Below are positions 1-8,616 of a stretch of 64,000 bases of DNA, piece by piece. Both the position numbers and the translations under genes were made by a program. Under the pieces are notes generated by a model, which searched no databases, had not been told where the DNA came from, and saw only the letters and a list, made by a program, of their open reading frames with translations. This DNA comes from Castellaniella sp047971665. GTDB taxonomy: Bacteria; Pseudomonadota; Gammaproteobacteria; Burkholderiales; Burkholderiaceae_B. The stretch is taken from positions 1 through 64,000 of the forward strand of contig NZ_JBKEAA010000007.1 in NCBI RefSeq assembly GCF_047971665.1, written 5' to 3'. Every line of letters begins with the position of its first letter. Positions within the stretch are counted from its first letter, which is position 1.

Positions 1-325
1 AAAACACATTCACGTTTCAATGTCAAACCCCACAGGCCCCGGCTCATCACCGGGCTTCGCTGCCGACTGCGACTTTCGGATCGGGCGCAATGCCTGCAAA
101 TCCTGGGTCCCGGCCTGGCACCGTGTCCTCCCCGATCTGTCGGTAAAACCGTAAAGATCCAGGGTTAACCCGGGTGCCTGGCGGCGAAGAAGCGAGACTA
201 TAGCACGCCTTTTTGAAACCAGGCAAATAACCGCATCAAAACATCAAAAAAACAGGGGTTCCGGAGCCGGATGCGTGCAAGGTGATAAATTGATGGGCAA
301 TCGGTCTCCATAAGAAAAATATCCC
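1..325. other. Gene-free left edge
   Basis: No credible coding frame is visible on either strand before the rng start. The stretch carries a promoter-like signal on the minus strand (positions 197-226, separate entry). Downstream of it lie small inverted repeats: a 10-bp palindrome GGGTTAACCC at 162-171, CGGT/ACCG around 141-151, and CCCGG/CCGGG around 38-54. These would be transcribed as structured leader RNA running off the left edge. No clear promoter for rng was identified; the 60 bases before its start are AT-richer than the surroundings. Confidence 0.6.
197..226 (-). promoter_or_regulatory. Outward sigma70-type promoter, possibly of a stable RNA operon
   Basis: On the minus strand TTGCCT (226-221) is followed after 18 bases by TATAGT (202-197), then a CTCGCTTC discriminator region. 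Transcription would start near 190 and leave the window at its left edge. About 190 nt of leader with no start codon in a plausible context, rich in small hairpins, fits an rRNA or tRNA operon leader. That identity is inference, because no mature RNA sequence lies inside the window. Confidence 0.45.
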
Positions 326-1804
326 ATGCCCAGCAGCGAAGACATTCTCATCAACATCACTCCGTTCGAAACCCGTGTGGCATTGACCGCCCAGGGGGTC
401 GTACAGGAACTGCACATCGAACGCAGCATTCAGCGCGGCCACGTCGGCAATCTGTGCCTGGGCCGCGTCGCCCGGGTGCTGCCGGGGATGCAGAGCGCTT
501 TCGTCGATATCGGTCAGGAGCGGGCCGCCTTCATTCATGTGGCCGACCTGCGGCAGAATCGTCATGCGCGCATCGGCAACGGCGATCATGCCTCGCAGAC
601 GCCGATCGAGAAACTGCTGTTCGAAGGCCAGCACTTGCTGGTCCAGGTCATCAAGGATCCGCTCGGCACCAAGGGCGCGCGGCTTTCCACCCACATCAGC
701 ATTGCCGGACGGATGCTGGTCTATTTGCCACATGAGCCTCATATCGGCATTTCTCAACGCATCGGCAACGAAGCGGAACGCCATGCATTGCGCGAACGAC
801 TGGTGGCGCTGAAACCCGCGGATGAATCGGGCGGATTCATCGTGCGCACCCAGGCCGAAGACGCCAGCGACGAGGAACTGGCGGCCGACATCACCTATCT
901 GCGCACACTCTGGGCCAACATTCAGACGCGCGTCCGCCAGGTCCCGGCACCCTCCCCCGTCTACGTCGAGCCGACCTTGGCACAACGCGTCCTGCGGGAC
1001 ATGGCGACGCCTTGCACGGCATCCATCATGGTCGATTCCCGCACAGTGACCCAGGAGCTGGTGGAGTGGGCGCAACGCTATACGCCGTCGGTAGCGGACC
1101 GCATCCATCATTACAGCGGCAACCGGCCGCTGTTCGACACCGCCAACGTCGATGAGGAAATCGCGCGCGCGCTGTCGCGCCGCGTGGACCTGAAGTCAGG
1201 CGGGTATCTGATCATCGACCAGACCGAGGCCTTGACGACCGTCGACGTCAATACCGGCGGTTTCGTGGGCGGGCGCAATTTCGACGACACGATCTTCAAG
1301 ACCAACCTGGAGGCGGCCGTCGCCATCGCCCGCCAACTGCGGCTGCGCAATCTGGGCGGGATCATCGTGCTGGACCTCATCGACATGGACGATCCCGGGC
1401 ATCAGGCATCCGTGCTGGCCGAGCTGAACAAAGCGCTGTCGCGCGACCGCACCCGCACGACGGTCAGCGGCTTCAGTCAGCTGGGATTGGTGGAGATGAC
1501 CCGCAAGCGCACCCGGGATTCGCTGGCCCATCAGTTGTGCGAGCCCTGCCCCACGTGCGAATCGCGCGGCACTGTGCGCACACCGCGCACGCTGTGCTAT
1601 GAGATCCTGAGAGAGATCCTGCGCGAGGCGCGCCAGTTCGACCCCAAGGAGTTCCGGATCGTCGCCGCGCAACCCGTGATCGATCTGTTCCTGGAAGAAG
1701 AAAGCCAGCACCTGGCCATGCTGGGCGATTTCATCGGCAAACCGATCTCGCTGGAGGTCGAGGCCGGCTACAGCCAGGAACACTACGATATCGTGCTGCT
1801 TTGA
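326..1804 (+). CDS. rng: Ribonuclease G
   Basis: 492-residue endoribonuclease of the RNase E/G family, acting in the cytoplasm in 16S rRNA 5' maturation and mRNA decay. The N-terminal S1-like RNA-binding region covers roughly residues 35-125. The catalytic core shows the metal-binding aspartates, Asp307 in DVNTGG and Asp353 in LIDMDD. A zinc-link motif CxxCxxC starts at Cys405. The length matches RNase G, and the long C-terminal scaffold of RNase E is absent. The start at 326 gives the family N-terminus; only a weak Shine-Dalgarno sequence (AAGAAA) precedes it. dsdA follows after 13 bases on the same strand. The maf gene that often precedes rng in related bacteria is not here. Confidence 0.95.
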   Translation: MPSSEDILINITPFETRVALTAQGVVQELHIERSIQRGHVGNLCLGRVARVLPGMQSAFVDIGQERAAFIHVADLRQNRHARIGNGDHASQTPIEKLLFEGQHLLVQVIKDPLGTKGARLSTHISIAGRMLVYLPHEPHIGISQRIGNEAERHALRERLVALKPADESGGFIVRTQAEDASDEELAADITYLRTLWANIQTRVRQVPAPSPVYVEPTLAQRVLRDMATPCTASIMVDSRTVTQELVEWAQRYTPSVADRIHHYSGNRPLFDTANVDEEIARALSRRVDLKSGGYLIIDQTEALTTVDVNTGGFVGGRNFDDTIFKTNLEAAVAIARQLRLRNLGGIIVLDLIDMDDPGHQASVLAELNKALSRDRTRTTVSGFSQLGLVEMTRKRTRDSLAHQLCEPCPTCESRGTVRTPRTLCYEILREILREARQFDPKEFRIVAAQPVIDLFLEEESQHLAMLGDFIGKPISLEVEAGYSQEHYDIVLL

Positions 1805-1817
1805 CGACCGGAAAACC

Positions 1818-3140
1818 ATGATGGGACTGCAAGAGAACCTCAACCTCGATACCCTGCAGGGCTTGCGCGGCAAGCAGCCGCTGCTCTGGCTGTCGCCCGG
1901 CCACGACCCGGCCGATGACGGACGGGATCTGCCCTACGATCCTGGCATCGCGCAAGACCGGTTCCGCCGCTGCGCGGATTTGCTCGCGCACCTGTTTCCC
2001 GAACTGAAGGCTTCGGGCGGCCTGCTGTCCTCGCCACTCACCCCCATCCCGCGGCTACAACACCAATCTCTGGCCAAGGACGAGCCCGATCGTCTGACGG
2101 CAGGCGCCTGGTTCCTGAAACGGGATGACATCCTGCCTGTCGCCGGTTCAGTCAAGGCGCGCGGAGGATTCCATGAAACGCTGGCGCTGGCCGAACGCCT
2201 CGCGCTGAAGGCCGGACGACTGCAAGCGCACGAAGACCGCGCGCGACTGGCCGAACCCTCGATGCGCCAGTTTCTGGGCGAGCATACGCTGTCTGTCGGC
2301 AGCACCGGGAACCTGGGTCTGGCCATCGGCCTGATCGGGGCGGGTCTTGGATTTCATGCGGTCGTCCATATGTCCTCGGATGCCAAGGCCTGGAAAAAGG
2401 ATCGCTTGCGCAACCGCGGCATCACGGTCGCCGAGCACGCGGGCGACTATGCCGCCGCCGTCGCCTCGGGCCGTTCCGCGGCGCTCGATGATCCCCGGAT
2501 CCATTTTGTCGACGACGAGCGTTCCGAGGCGCTGTTTCTGGGCTATGCCGCAGCCGCGCAGGAACTGCGCGATCAGCTCCACGACGCCCGCCGCCCGGTG
2601 GATGCCGCACATCCCCTGTTCGTCTACCTGCCATGCGGTGTAGGCGGCGCGCCCGGCGGTATCGCCTATGGCCTGAAGCGCCTGTTCGGCCCGCATGTGC
2701 ATTGTTTTTTCGCCGAACCCACCGCCTCACCCTGCATGCTGGTGCAAGTGGCCGCGGGCACCGAAACGCCGGTGTCCGTCCACGATATCGGCCTGGACAA
2801 TCGAACGGAGGCCGATGGCCTGGCCGTCGGCCTGGCCTCGCCGCTGGTCGCTCCTCTCATGGCGCGACTGCTGGCCGGCGTATTCACGGTGGATGACGAC
2901 ACCCTGTTTTGCGACGCGCTGGCCCTGGAACAAACCGAGGGCATCTTTATCGAACCCTCGGCCGCTGCCGGCCTGCGCGGCCCCCGCTGGCTGCTCGGCA
3001 CGCCGCGTGGCCGCAGCTACCTGCAACGTCATGGCCTGGCCCCGGTGGTCGCTGACGCCACGCACGTGATCTGGAGCACCGGCGGCGCCCTGGTGCCGGA
3101 GAGCATCCGGGCTCAGTTCAGGACGCGGGGCGAACAATGA
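1818..3140 (+). CDS. dsdA: D-serine dehydratase
   Basis: 440-residue PLP enzyme that deaminates D-serine to pyruvate and ammonia. The PLP lysine is Lys113 in GSVKARGG, preceded by the family segment LKRDDILP. The phosphate-binding glycine-rich segment is the VGSTGNLGL stretch, and PCGVGGAPGG appears further on. Length fits the DsdA family (about 440 residues). It lies 13 bases after rng and could be co-transcribed. No DsdC-type LysR regulator or D-serine permease is adjacent, so a role in detoxifying or using D-serine rather than an inducible dsd operon is inferred. A GC-rich hairpin follows the stop. Confidence 0.92.
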   Translation: MMGLQENLNLDTLQGLRGKQPLLWLSPGHDPADDGRDLPYDPGIAQDRFRRCADLLAHLFPELKASGGLLSSPLTPIPRLQHQSLAKDEPDRLTAGAWFLKRDDILPVAGSVKARGGFHETLALAERLALKAGRLQAHEDRARLAEPSMRQFLGEHTLSVGSTGNLGLAIGLIGAGLGFHAVVHMSSDAKAWKKDRLRNRGITVAEHAGDYAAAVASGRSAALDDPRIHFVDDERSEALFLGYAAAAQELRDQLHDARRPVDAAHPLFVYLPCGVGGAPGGIAYGLKRLFGPHVHCFFAEPTASPCMLVQVAAGTETPVSVHDIGLDNRTEADGLAVGLASPLVAPLMARLLAGVFTVDDDTLFCDALALEQTEGIFIEPSAAAGLRGPRWLLGTPRGRSYLQRHGLAPVVADATHVIWSTGGALVPESIRAQFRTRGEQ

Positions 3141-3144
3141 CAGT

Positions 3145-3170
3145 CCGCCCGGTCGATTCAGGCCGGGCGG
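3145..3170. terminator. GC-rich hairpin between convergent dsdA and lipoprotein gene
   Basis: CCGCCCGG (3145-3152) and CCGGGCGG (3163-3170) form an 8-bp perfect stem with a 10-base loop, just after the dsdA stop and between convergent genes. There is no T-tract, so it is a possible rather than canonical intrinsic terminator. The 10-base word GGCCGGGCGG is repeated about 20 bases further on. Confidence 0.4.
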
Positions 3171-3214
3171 AGCATCTCTCGGCCGGGCGGCATCCCTCAG
3201 CCCGACGCCGCCTC

Positions 3215-3649
3215 TCAGTCACCGACGTCCAGCTTGTTTTCCCAGCTCGTGTTTGCCGTGCAGGCGTCGGGTTTCATCATGGCCGTCAGCATCTGATGCA
3301 CCCGGTCCATCTGTCCGGCATAGTAGCTGTAGGCGCTGACATTGATGGTGCGGTTATGCAGCAGCGTCAGGCTGAGCACCACGCTGCGATCCCATCCGGC
3401 CTCGGGGGTCGGACGATAGACGACGCGCCCGAAGGCCGATTCCCCAGGCACCATCTCGAAGGTATAGGTCTCATGGCAGACCTTCTCGTGCTGAAACAGG
3501 TTGCGCTGCACCCCTGCAAGGTCGATCGGCAGACGGCGGCGCTCGGTCACCTGATAGCGATCGGTCTCCAATTGATTGAGGGTCAGGCCTTCCGGCGTGG
3601 CGCAGCCCGCCAGAACAGCCAGAGAAGCCAGTGCGAAGATGGTTTTCAT
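3215..3649 (-). CDS. Small putative outer-membrane lipoprotein
   Basis: 144 residues with a lipoprotein signal peptide: a short basic start (MKT), a hydrophobic stretch and the lipobox LAGC, predicting lipidation of Cys15. The mature part has no domain I recognise. It is mixed alpha/beta in composition, with two more cysteines (CHETY and DACTAN) that could pair. Its ATG overlaps the msbA stop in an ATGA motif, so it is probably translated by coupling from the msbA message. A role in the envelope is inferred from the lipobox and the neighbour only. Confidence 0.7.
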   Translation of the reverse strand: MKTIFALASLAVLAGCATPEGLTLNQLETDRYQVTERRRLPIDLAGVQRNLFQHEKVCHETYTFEMVPGESAFGRVVYRPTPEAGWDRSVVLSLTLLHNRTINVSAYSYYAGQMDRVHQMLTAMMKPDACTANTSWENKLDVGD

Positions 3650-5547
3650 GAGGGTCTCCCGGAAGAAGCCTCGCCGCCATGATCGGCGGTACGTTCGGTG
3701 CCGGACGCTTGAGGCGCCGGGGATGAAAGCGTCTGTGTCGTGGCGGCCGCCGCCGGCGCTTCGGACGCAGGCGCCAGATCGTCTCTGAATTGCAGACGGT
3801 ACAGGCTGGCGTACAGGCCGCCGGACGCAAGCAATTCAGCATGACTGCCCTGCTCGACAATGCGGCCGTGATCCAGAACGACGATGCGGTCGGCTTTTTG
3901 CACAGTGCTGAGCCGATGCGCAATCACCAGCGTCGTGCGGCCCGCCATCAGGCGTTCCAATGAAATCTGAACCTGGCGTTCGGATTCATTGTCCAGGGCG
4001 GAAGTGGCCTCATCGAGAATCAGGATCGGCGCGTTCTTGATGAGCGCCCGGGCAATGGCCAGGCGCTGGCGCTGGCCACCGGACAACGCATTGGCGTTAT
4101 TGCCGACCCGGGTCTGCAGTCCCTCGGGCAGGCTGTCGACGAATTCCAGCAGGCTGGCCGCATCCAGGGCGGCACGGATGCGTGCTTCGGGCACCTCGTC
4201 CTGAATGCCGTAGGCCACATTCTCAGCGATCGTGCCATCGAACAACACCACGTCCTGGCTGACCAGCGACAGTTGCGAACGCAAGGCGCCGAGCCGGAAT
4301 TCACGCACATCGGTCCCATCGATCCGGATCTCTCCCCCCGTGGGACTGACGAAACGTGGCAACATGTTCACCAGCGTGGTCTTGCCACTGCCAGAGCGGC
4401 CCACGAGCGCCACAGTCTGGCCGGCCTGGACGGTCAGTGCCACCTGTTCCAGCGTGTCCCGGGTCGCGTCGGCAAAACGGTGCGAAACCGACTGGAACGC
4501 GACCTCGCCGCGCAGGCGGTCGGGCACCTCACGCGTCCCTGTATCGGACTCGACCGGCTCATCGATCAGCGCAAAGACGCTTTCGGCGGAAATCAGCATG
4601 CGCTGAGCCGCCCCGGCGATATTGGTCAGCCGTTTCAAGGGGTCGAATATCTGGCCCAGCGCTGCCATGAAGGCGGCGAAGCTGCCCACCGTCAAACCCT
4701 GGTGATTGGCTTGATACAGCGCGACGGCCACGACAATGGCCACGGACAGGGCGACGAAGAACTGTGAGATCGGCGACATGGCCGAATCCGCACTGGCCGC
4801 GCGCATGGCGAAACGGCGCAAGCGGGAGTTGACATAGGCAAAACGGTCACGCTCGCGCGTATAGCCATCGAACAGCTTGATGACCCGCTGGCCGTCGATG
4901 CTTTCGGAAACCACATGCGTCAGCTCCGCGTTCATGTTGATCGTGTCGCGATTGATGCGCCGCAGCCGACGGACAAAATAGCGTCCCGTCACAACGGACA
5001 ACGGCAGCATCACCAGCACGATCAGCGTCAGTTGCCAGGACATGTACAGCAGCACCGCCAGCAAGGCCACGACCGTCAGGGATTCGCGCACGATCACGCG
5101 GATGACGTCGGTGGACAGGCCGCTCACATTGCCGGCATCGATAGTGAAACGGTTGAGCAGGCGGCCGCGATCCCGGGCCCGGAAAGTTTCGTCGGACATG
5201 CCCAGCAAACGGTCGAACATGTCGCGGCGCAGGGCCAGCAGCATGTTGTTGGCGACCCAGGTCATCAGATAGGTGCCACCGAAAGTGCACAGACCGCGCA
5301 GCAGCATCAGGCCGACGACCGCCAGGGGGATGGACCAGATGTAGTCCGGCTGCGAGCCCGTGAAACCCTCGTCCAGGAGCGGCTTCATGATGACCGCCAG
5401 CAGCGGCTGGGTTGCCGAGGCGACACTGAGCAAGACCAGCGCCAGCAGGCCGACCTTCCAGTCACGCCCCAGACGGGCGTAGATCTGCCGCCAAAGATCC
5501 AGTCGCACGGGGCGGCTGTCCGCGGGATGGTCGGTGGAGGTCTTCAC
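3646..5547 (-). CDS. msbA: Lipid A export ABC transporter MsbA
   Basis: 633-residue half-transporter of the inner membrane that flips lipid A-core from the cytoplasmic to the periplasmic leaflet. Six membrane segments occupy residues of about 30-330, followed by the nucleotide-binding domain. That domain has Walker A GRSGSGKTT (near 382), the LSGGQ signature (near 486) and Walker B ILILDEATSALD (near 505). A roughly 45-residue Ala/Pro/Ser-rich tail extends beyond the usual family end. The frame stays open far upstream, but the GTG at 5547 is preceded by AAGAGAG at good spacing and gives a family-like N-terminus. It is divergent from the GT9 gene and overlaps the lipoprotein gene by ATGA. Confidence 0.93.
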   Translation of the reverse strand: MKTSTDHPADSRPVRLDLWRQIYARLGRDWKVGLLALVLLSVASATQPLLAVIMKPLLDEGFTGSQPDYIWSIPLAVVGLMLLRGLCTFGGTYLMTWVANNMLLALRRDMFDRLLGMSDETFRARDRGRLLNRFTIDAGNVSGLSTDVIRVIVRESLTVVALLAVLLYMSWQLTLIVLVMLPLSVVTGRYFVRRLRRINRDTINMNAELTHVVSESIDGQRVIKLFDGYTRERDRFAYVNSRLRRFAMRAASADSAMSPISQFFVALSVAIVVAVALYQANHQGLTVGSFAAFMAALGQIFDPLKRLTNIAGAAQRMLISAESVFALIDEPVESDTGTREVPDRLRGEVAFQSVSHRFADATRDTLEQVALTVQAGQTVALVGRSGSGKTTLVNMLPRFVSPTGGEIRIDGTDVREFRLGALRSQLSLVSQDVVLFDGTIAENVAYGIQDEVPEARIRAALDAASLLEFVDSLPEGLQTRVGNNANALSGGQRQRLAIARALIKNAPILILDEATSALDNESERQVQISLERLMAGRTTLVIAHRLSTVQKADRIVVLDHGRIVEQGSHAELLASGGLYASLYRLQFRDDLAPASEAPAAAATTQTLSSPAPQASGTERTADHGGEASSGRPS

Positions 5548-5633
5548 CCGGCACACTCTCTTATATACTTTGGAAAACACGCATTTTAGCCCGTTCGTGC
5601 CTCCGGGCCGCAGCGGGTGCAGGAGCCGCCGCG

Positions 5634-6608
5634 TTGACACCTTCTCCCAGTCCCGCTCTGTATGTCCGCCTGCCCAACTGGGTCGGCGACGTCTGCATGA
5701 GCCTGCCCAGCCTGGAAGCCCTGCTGGCCACGGGCCTGCCCGTCGTGGCTTGCGCCCGGCCCTGGGCGCGGGATCTGCTGTCGGCCTATCCTCTGGCCGG
5801 CTTCGTCCCGATGAAGGGCGCCTGGCGCGCCGATCGCGCGGCCGTGCGCAATGCACGGCGCCTGGCGTCGCACAGACGATCCCTGGGCCTGCTGCTGCCC
5901 GACTCCCTGTCCAGCGCCCTGGTGTTCCGCTTTGCGGGGATCCCTTGCGCCGGCTACCGCGACGATGGCCGCAGCCTGATCCTGCGCTGGCCCTGCGCCA
6001 AACCGTCCGGGCCGCTGCATGCGGTGCAATCCTGGTATCACCTGACCCGCCACGCGCTGACGCAATGGCGTCTGCCCGCCCCCCCCTCCCAGCCGGCCGA
6101 TGAATTGCGCTGGCAGGCCGCCGCCGCCCATGAGGACGAAGCCGCACGCGCTCTGGCCCAGGCGGGCCTGGTCAGTGGCGATTTCGTGCTGATTGCGCCC
6201 ACGGCGACAGGACTGCACAAGGGGCGAGTCAAAGTCTGGCCAGGCTTCGACAGTCTGACCCGTTCCCTGCAGGCGCGTGGTCTGACGGTGGCGATGTCCC
6301 CGCCCGAGGCCGAGCGCCAGGCCGCACGCGACAATGCGCCCACCGCGCTGCTGCTGCCGCCCCTGGGCCTGGGCGCCTTTGCCGCCTTGACCCGCCGCGC
6401 GGCGCTGGTGATCTGCAACGATTCGGGCGTCTCGCACCTGGGCGCCGCTGCCGGCACGCGCCAGATCACCCTGTTCGGTGTCACCGACCCCTCCCGCACC
6501 GGCCCCTGGTCCAACCAGTCCGTGCGCATGGGCCGCATGGATGCCTGGCCCGCCGCCCCCGATGTTCTGTCCACTGCGCTCGATCTCCTGGCGCCCCCCG
6601 CTGTATGA
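5634..6608 (+). CDS. Glycosyltransferase family 9, heptosyltransferase (WaaF-like)
   Basis: 324 residues. The N-terminus LPNWVGDVCMSLP matches the ADP-heptose:LPS heptosyltransferase family, closest in style to WaaF (heptosyltransferase II). The C-terminal donor-binding segment CNDSGVSHLGAAAG and the following FGVTDP are family hallmarks. It should add heptose or a related sugar to the LPS inner core on the cytoplasmic side of the inner membrane. The start is TTG at 5634, supported by AGGAG at 5621-5625 with 8-base spacing; the next in-frame methionines lie inside the Rossmann fold. It overlaps the next gene by ATGA. Acceptor specificity cannot be read from sequence. Confidence 0.82.
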   Translation: MTPSPSPALYVRLPNWVGDVCMSLPSLEALLATGLPVVACARPWARDLLSAYPLAGFVPMKGAWRADRAAVRNARRLASHRRSLGLLLPDSLSSALVFRFAGIPCAGYRDDGRSLILRWPCAKPSGPLHAVQSWYHLTRHALTQWRLPAPPSQPADELRWQAAAAHEDEAARALAQAGLVSGDFVLIAPTATGLHKGRVKVWPGFDSLTRSLQARGLTVAMSPPEAERQAARDNAPTALLLPPLGLGAFAALTRRAALVICNDSGVSHLGAAAGTRQITLFGVTDPSRTGPWSNQSVRMGRMDAWPAAPDVLSTALDLLAPPAV

Positions 6609-7369
6609 CGCTGACTGTTTTTTTCGGCAACCTGCTGATTCCCCTGAACCTGTCGATCACCCTGCTGGTGCTGGCCCTGCTCCTGTTCATGCTGCGCGGG
6701 CGCAAGACAGCCGCGATCCTGGTGATCGGTGCCCTGTCCTGGGCGTTGTTCTGGTCTCTGCCAGCGACCTCTTTGTGGGCGGGCGGCTTGCTGGAACAAC
6801 GCTTCCCCTACAAACCGGCGGCCATGATCCCGACGGCCCAGGCCATCGTGGTCCTGGGCGGCAATTCCGCCAATGGGCGGCTCAACTGGTTCGAGCCCTA
6901 CGACCGCGACAGGGCCATCGTACGGACCGACAGGGCGGCGCAGCTGTATGCCGCAGGCCGGGCGCCTCTGGTCGTCGTCTCCGGCGCGGCCCTGGATGGC
7001 GGCCAGAGCGAAGCCGCCATGATGGCCGCCGCCCTGGAGCGCGACGGCGTGCCCGCGCAGGTCATCCTGAAAGAAACCCAGAGCGACACCACGCGGGAGA
7101 ATGCGGTCTACACTGCCCGGCTGCTGCGCGATCAGGGCATCGAACGTTTCCTGTTGGTGACCTCGGCCCTGCACATGCCCCGCTCCATGGCCAGCTTCCA
7201 GAATCAGGGGCTGAACCCGGTCGCGGCACCCTCTCCCCCGCAGATCGTGGTGCCGGACGATCCGAATTTTTCATTCTGGCTGCCGGACATGCGGACGCTG
7301 AACGCCAGCCGGTCGATCATCAAGGAATACCTGGGGCTGCTGGTCTACTGGGCACGAGGCTGGGCCTGA
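6605..7369 (+). CDS. YdcF/ElyC-family (DUF218) membrane protein
   Basis: 254 residues. Two hydrophobic helices (about residues 8-30 and 36-58) anchor it in the inner membrane, followed by a DUF218 domain starting at AIVVLGGN. That domain contains VVSGAA and a TRENAVYTARLL segment typical of the family. ElyC of Escherichia coli has this architecture and affects undecaprenyl-phosphate-dependent envelope assembly, so a similar role is possible; the chemistry is not established. Translation is coupled to the heptosyltransferase gene by ATGA. Its last 25 bases overlap the 3' end of the convergent glycosyltransferase gene. Confidence 0.8.
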   Translation: MTLTVFFGNLLIPLNLSITLLVLALLLFMLRGRKTAAILVIGALSWALFWSLPATSLWAGGLLEQRFPYKPAAMIPTAQAIVVLGGNSANGRLNWFEPYDRDRAIVRTDRAAQLYAAGRAPLVVVSGAALDGGQSEAAMMAAALERDGVPAQVILKETQSDTTRENAVYTARLLRDQGIERFLLVTSALHMPRSMASFQNQGLNPVAAPSPPQIVVPDDPNFSFWLPDMRTLNASRSIIKEYLGLLVYWARGWA

Positions 7370-8616
7370 ACGGGCCCGAGGGCCCGTTCCCGCCGGATGT
7401 CCGCGTACAGCGCCAGATACTGGCGAGCGACTTCCGGCCAGGCATGACGCGCCAGCACAGCCTGCGCGCCGCTGCGCAGCCGGTCGCGCAACGCCGGGTC
7501 CGAACGCAATCGCGCGATGGCCTGCGCCAACTCATCGGCCCGCTCGGGATGACTGAGCACCAGCGCCTCGGCATCCGGCTCGACATACTGAGCAAAACCG
7601 CACCAGGGCGCGGGACTGAGGATGACCGGCAAGCCGAAGGACATGGCCTCCAGGGGCGCCATGCCGAAGCTGTCATTCAGGGTGGGATGCACATACAGAT
7701 CGGCAGCCTGGTAGTAGGGATCGACCTGTGAGGTTTCCGCCACCAGATGGGTGCGGCGGCGCACGGAATCAGGCGCGCGGGCAACGCACTCGCGCGAGGC
7801 CGCATTGGCGCCGACCACCAGCAACAGCACATCGTCCGACAGCCCGGCCAGCGCCTGAAGCACCGTCGGCAGTCCCTTGCGCATCGGATTGCGCGCCACC
7901 AGCAGACACAGCGTGCCCTCGGCCGGCACCCCCAGTTCGGCCCGCGTCCGGCGGCGCTGTTCGGCCGTGACAGGATCAGCCTGCGCCACACCGGGCGCGA
8001 TCACCGGCGCGGTCAGACCGGGCCCATAAGCCTGGATCAGTTGGTGCGCGATCAGTTGCGACACGGCGACGACCCGGTGCCCCGGTCGCTGCGCTACGCG
8101 TCGCGCCTCGAGGCCCAGATAGGTCCGGACCCGGGGACTGAACCGGGACAAGCCTCGCCGCAGGCTGGACATGGGCTGCACTCGCCAGCGGTAGCGCACC
8201 GGGGTGACATGCATGACTTCGACGTCGCCGCACCAGCCATTCATATGGGAATGGACGATGTCATACCCGGCGCGGGTGGCTTGCGCCGCGCGCCGGGCGA
8301 ACAGCCAGACCCGGATCCAGCTGGGCCAGCGCCGGCTGATGGTGATCGGTCGGAAAGGAAGCTGCAAATCGCAGGCCGGATCATATTCCCGGGCAAAGAC
8401 CGTGACCTGATGCCCGGCGGCGGACAATTCCCGCATCAGCGCCAGCCCATAGGCCTCGGCCCCGCCATAACGGTTGCCGAAGCGATCGACGACAAAGGCA
8501 ATGGCGAGACGCTCAAGCGGCCGAGGCCTCACGTCATCCGCGCGCGCCTCGCCGGAGGAGGCCGCATCGGCGGACGCGGGATCCGCGTCCGCCGATGCCT
8601 GACGAGCGGCGCTCAA
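7345..8616 (-). CDS. GT4 glycosyltransferase (LPS cluster, gene 6)
   Basis: 423 residues of the GT-B fold, family 4. A leader of about 35 residues rich in Ala, Asp and Ser precedes the Rossmann start AIAFVVDRFGNRYGGAE. The C-terminal donor site has the E-x7-E-type region in PLEAMSFGLPVI. It is probably a cytoplasmic-face LPS core transferase. It is the last gene of the minus-strand run and is coupled to the preceding deacetylase by ATGA at 8613-8616. The start giving that overlap is kept, although a later start near the Rossmann fold is possible. The tail overlaps the convergent YdcF gene by 25 bases. Sugar and linkage are unknown. Confidence 0.82.
   Translation of the reverse strand: MSAARQASADADPASADAASSGEARADDVRPRPLERLAIAFVVDRFGNRYGGAEAYGLALMRELSAAGHQVTVFAREYDPACDLQLPFRPITISRRWPSWIRVWLFARRAAQATRAGYDIVHSHMNGWCGDVEVMHVTPVRYRWRVQPMSSLRRGLSRFSPRVRTYLGLEARRVAQRPGHRVVAVSQLIAHQLIQAYGPGLTAPVIAPGVAQADPVTAEQRRRTRAELGVPAEGTLCLLVARNPMRKGLPTVLQALAGLSDDVLLLVVGANAASRECVARAPDSVRRRTHLVAETSQVDPYYQAADLYVHPTLNDSFGMAPLEAMSFGLPVILSPAPWCGFAQYVEPDAEALVLSHPERADELAQAIARLRSDPALRDRLRSGAQAVLARHAWPEVARQYLALYADIRRERALGPVQAQPRAQ

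Noticed and set aside
5548..6147. N-terminal extension of msbA by 200 codons
   Set aside because: It would overlap the well-supported heptosyltransferase gene in antisense, and the extension has no membrane or domain features; the GTG at 5547 has a good Shine-Dalgarno sequence.
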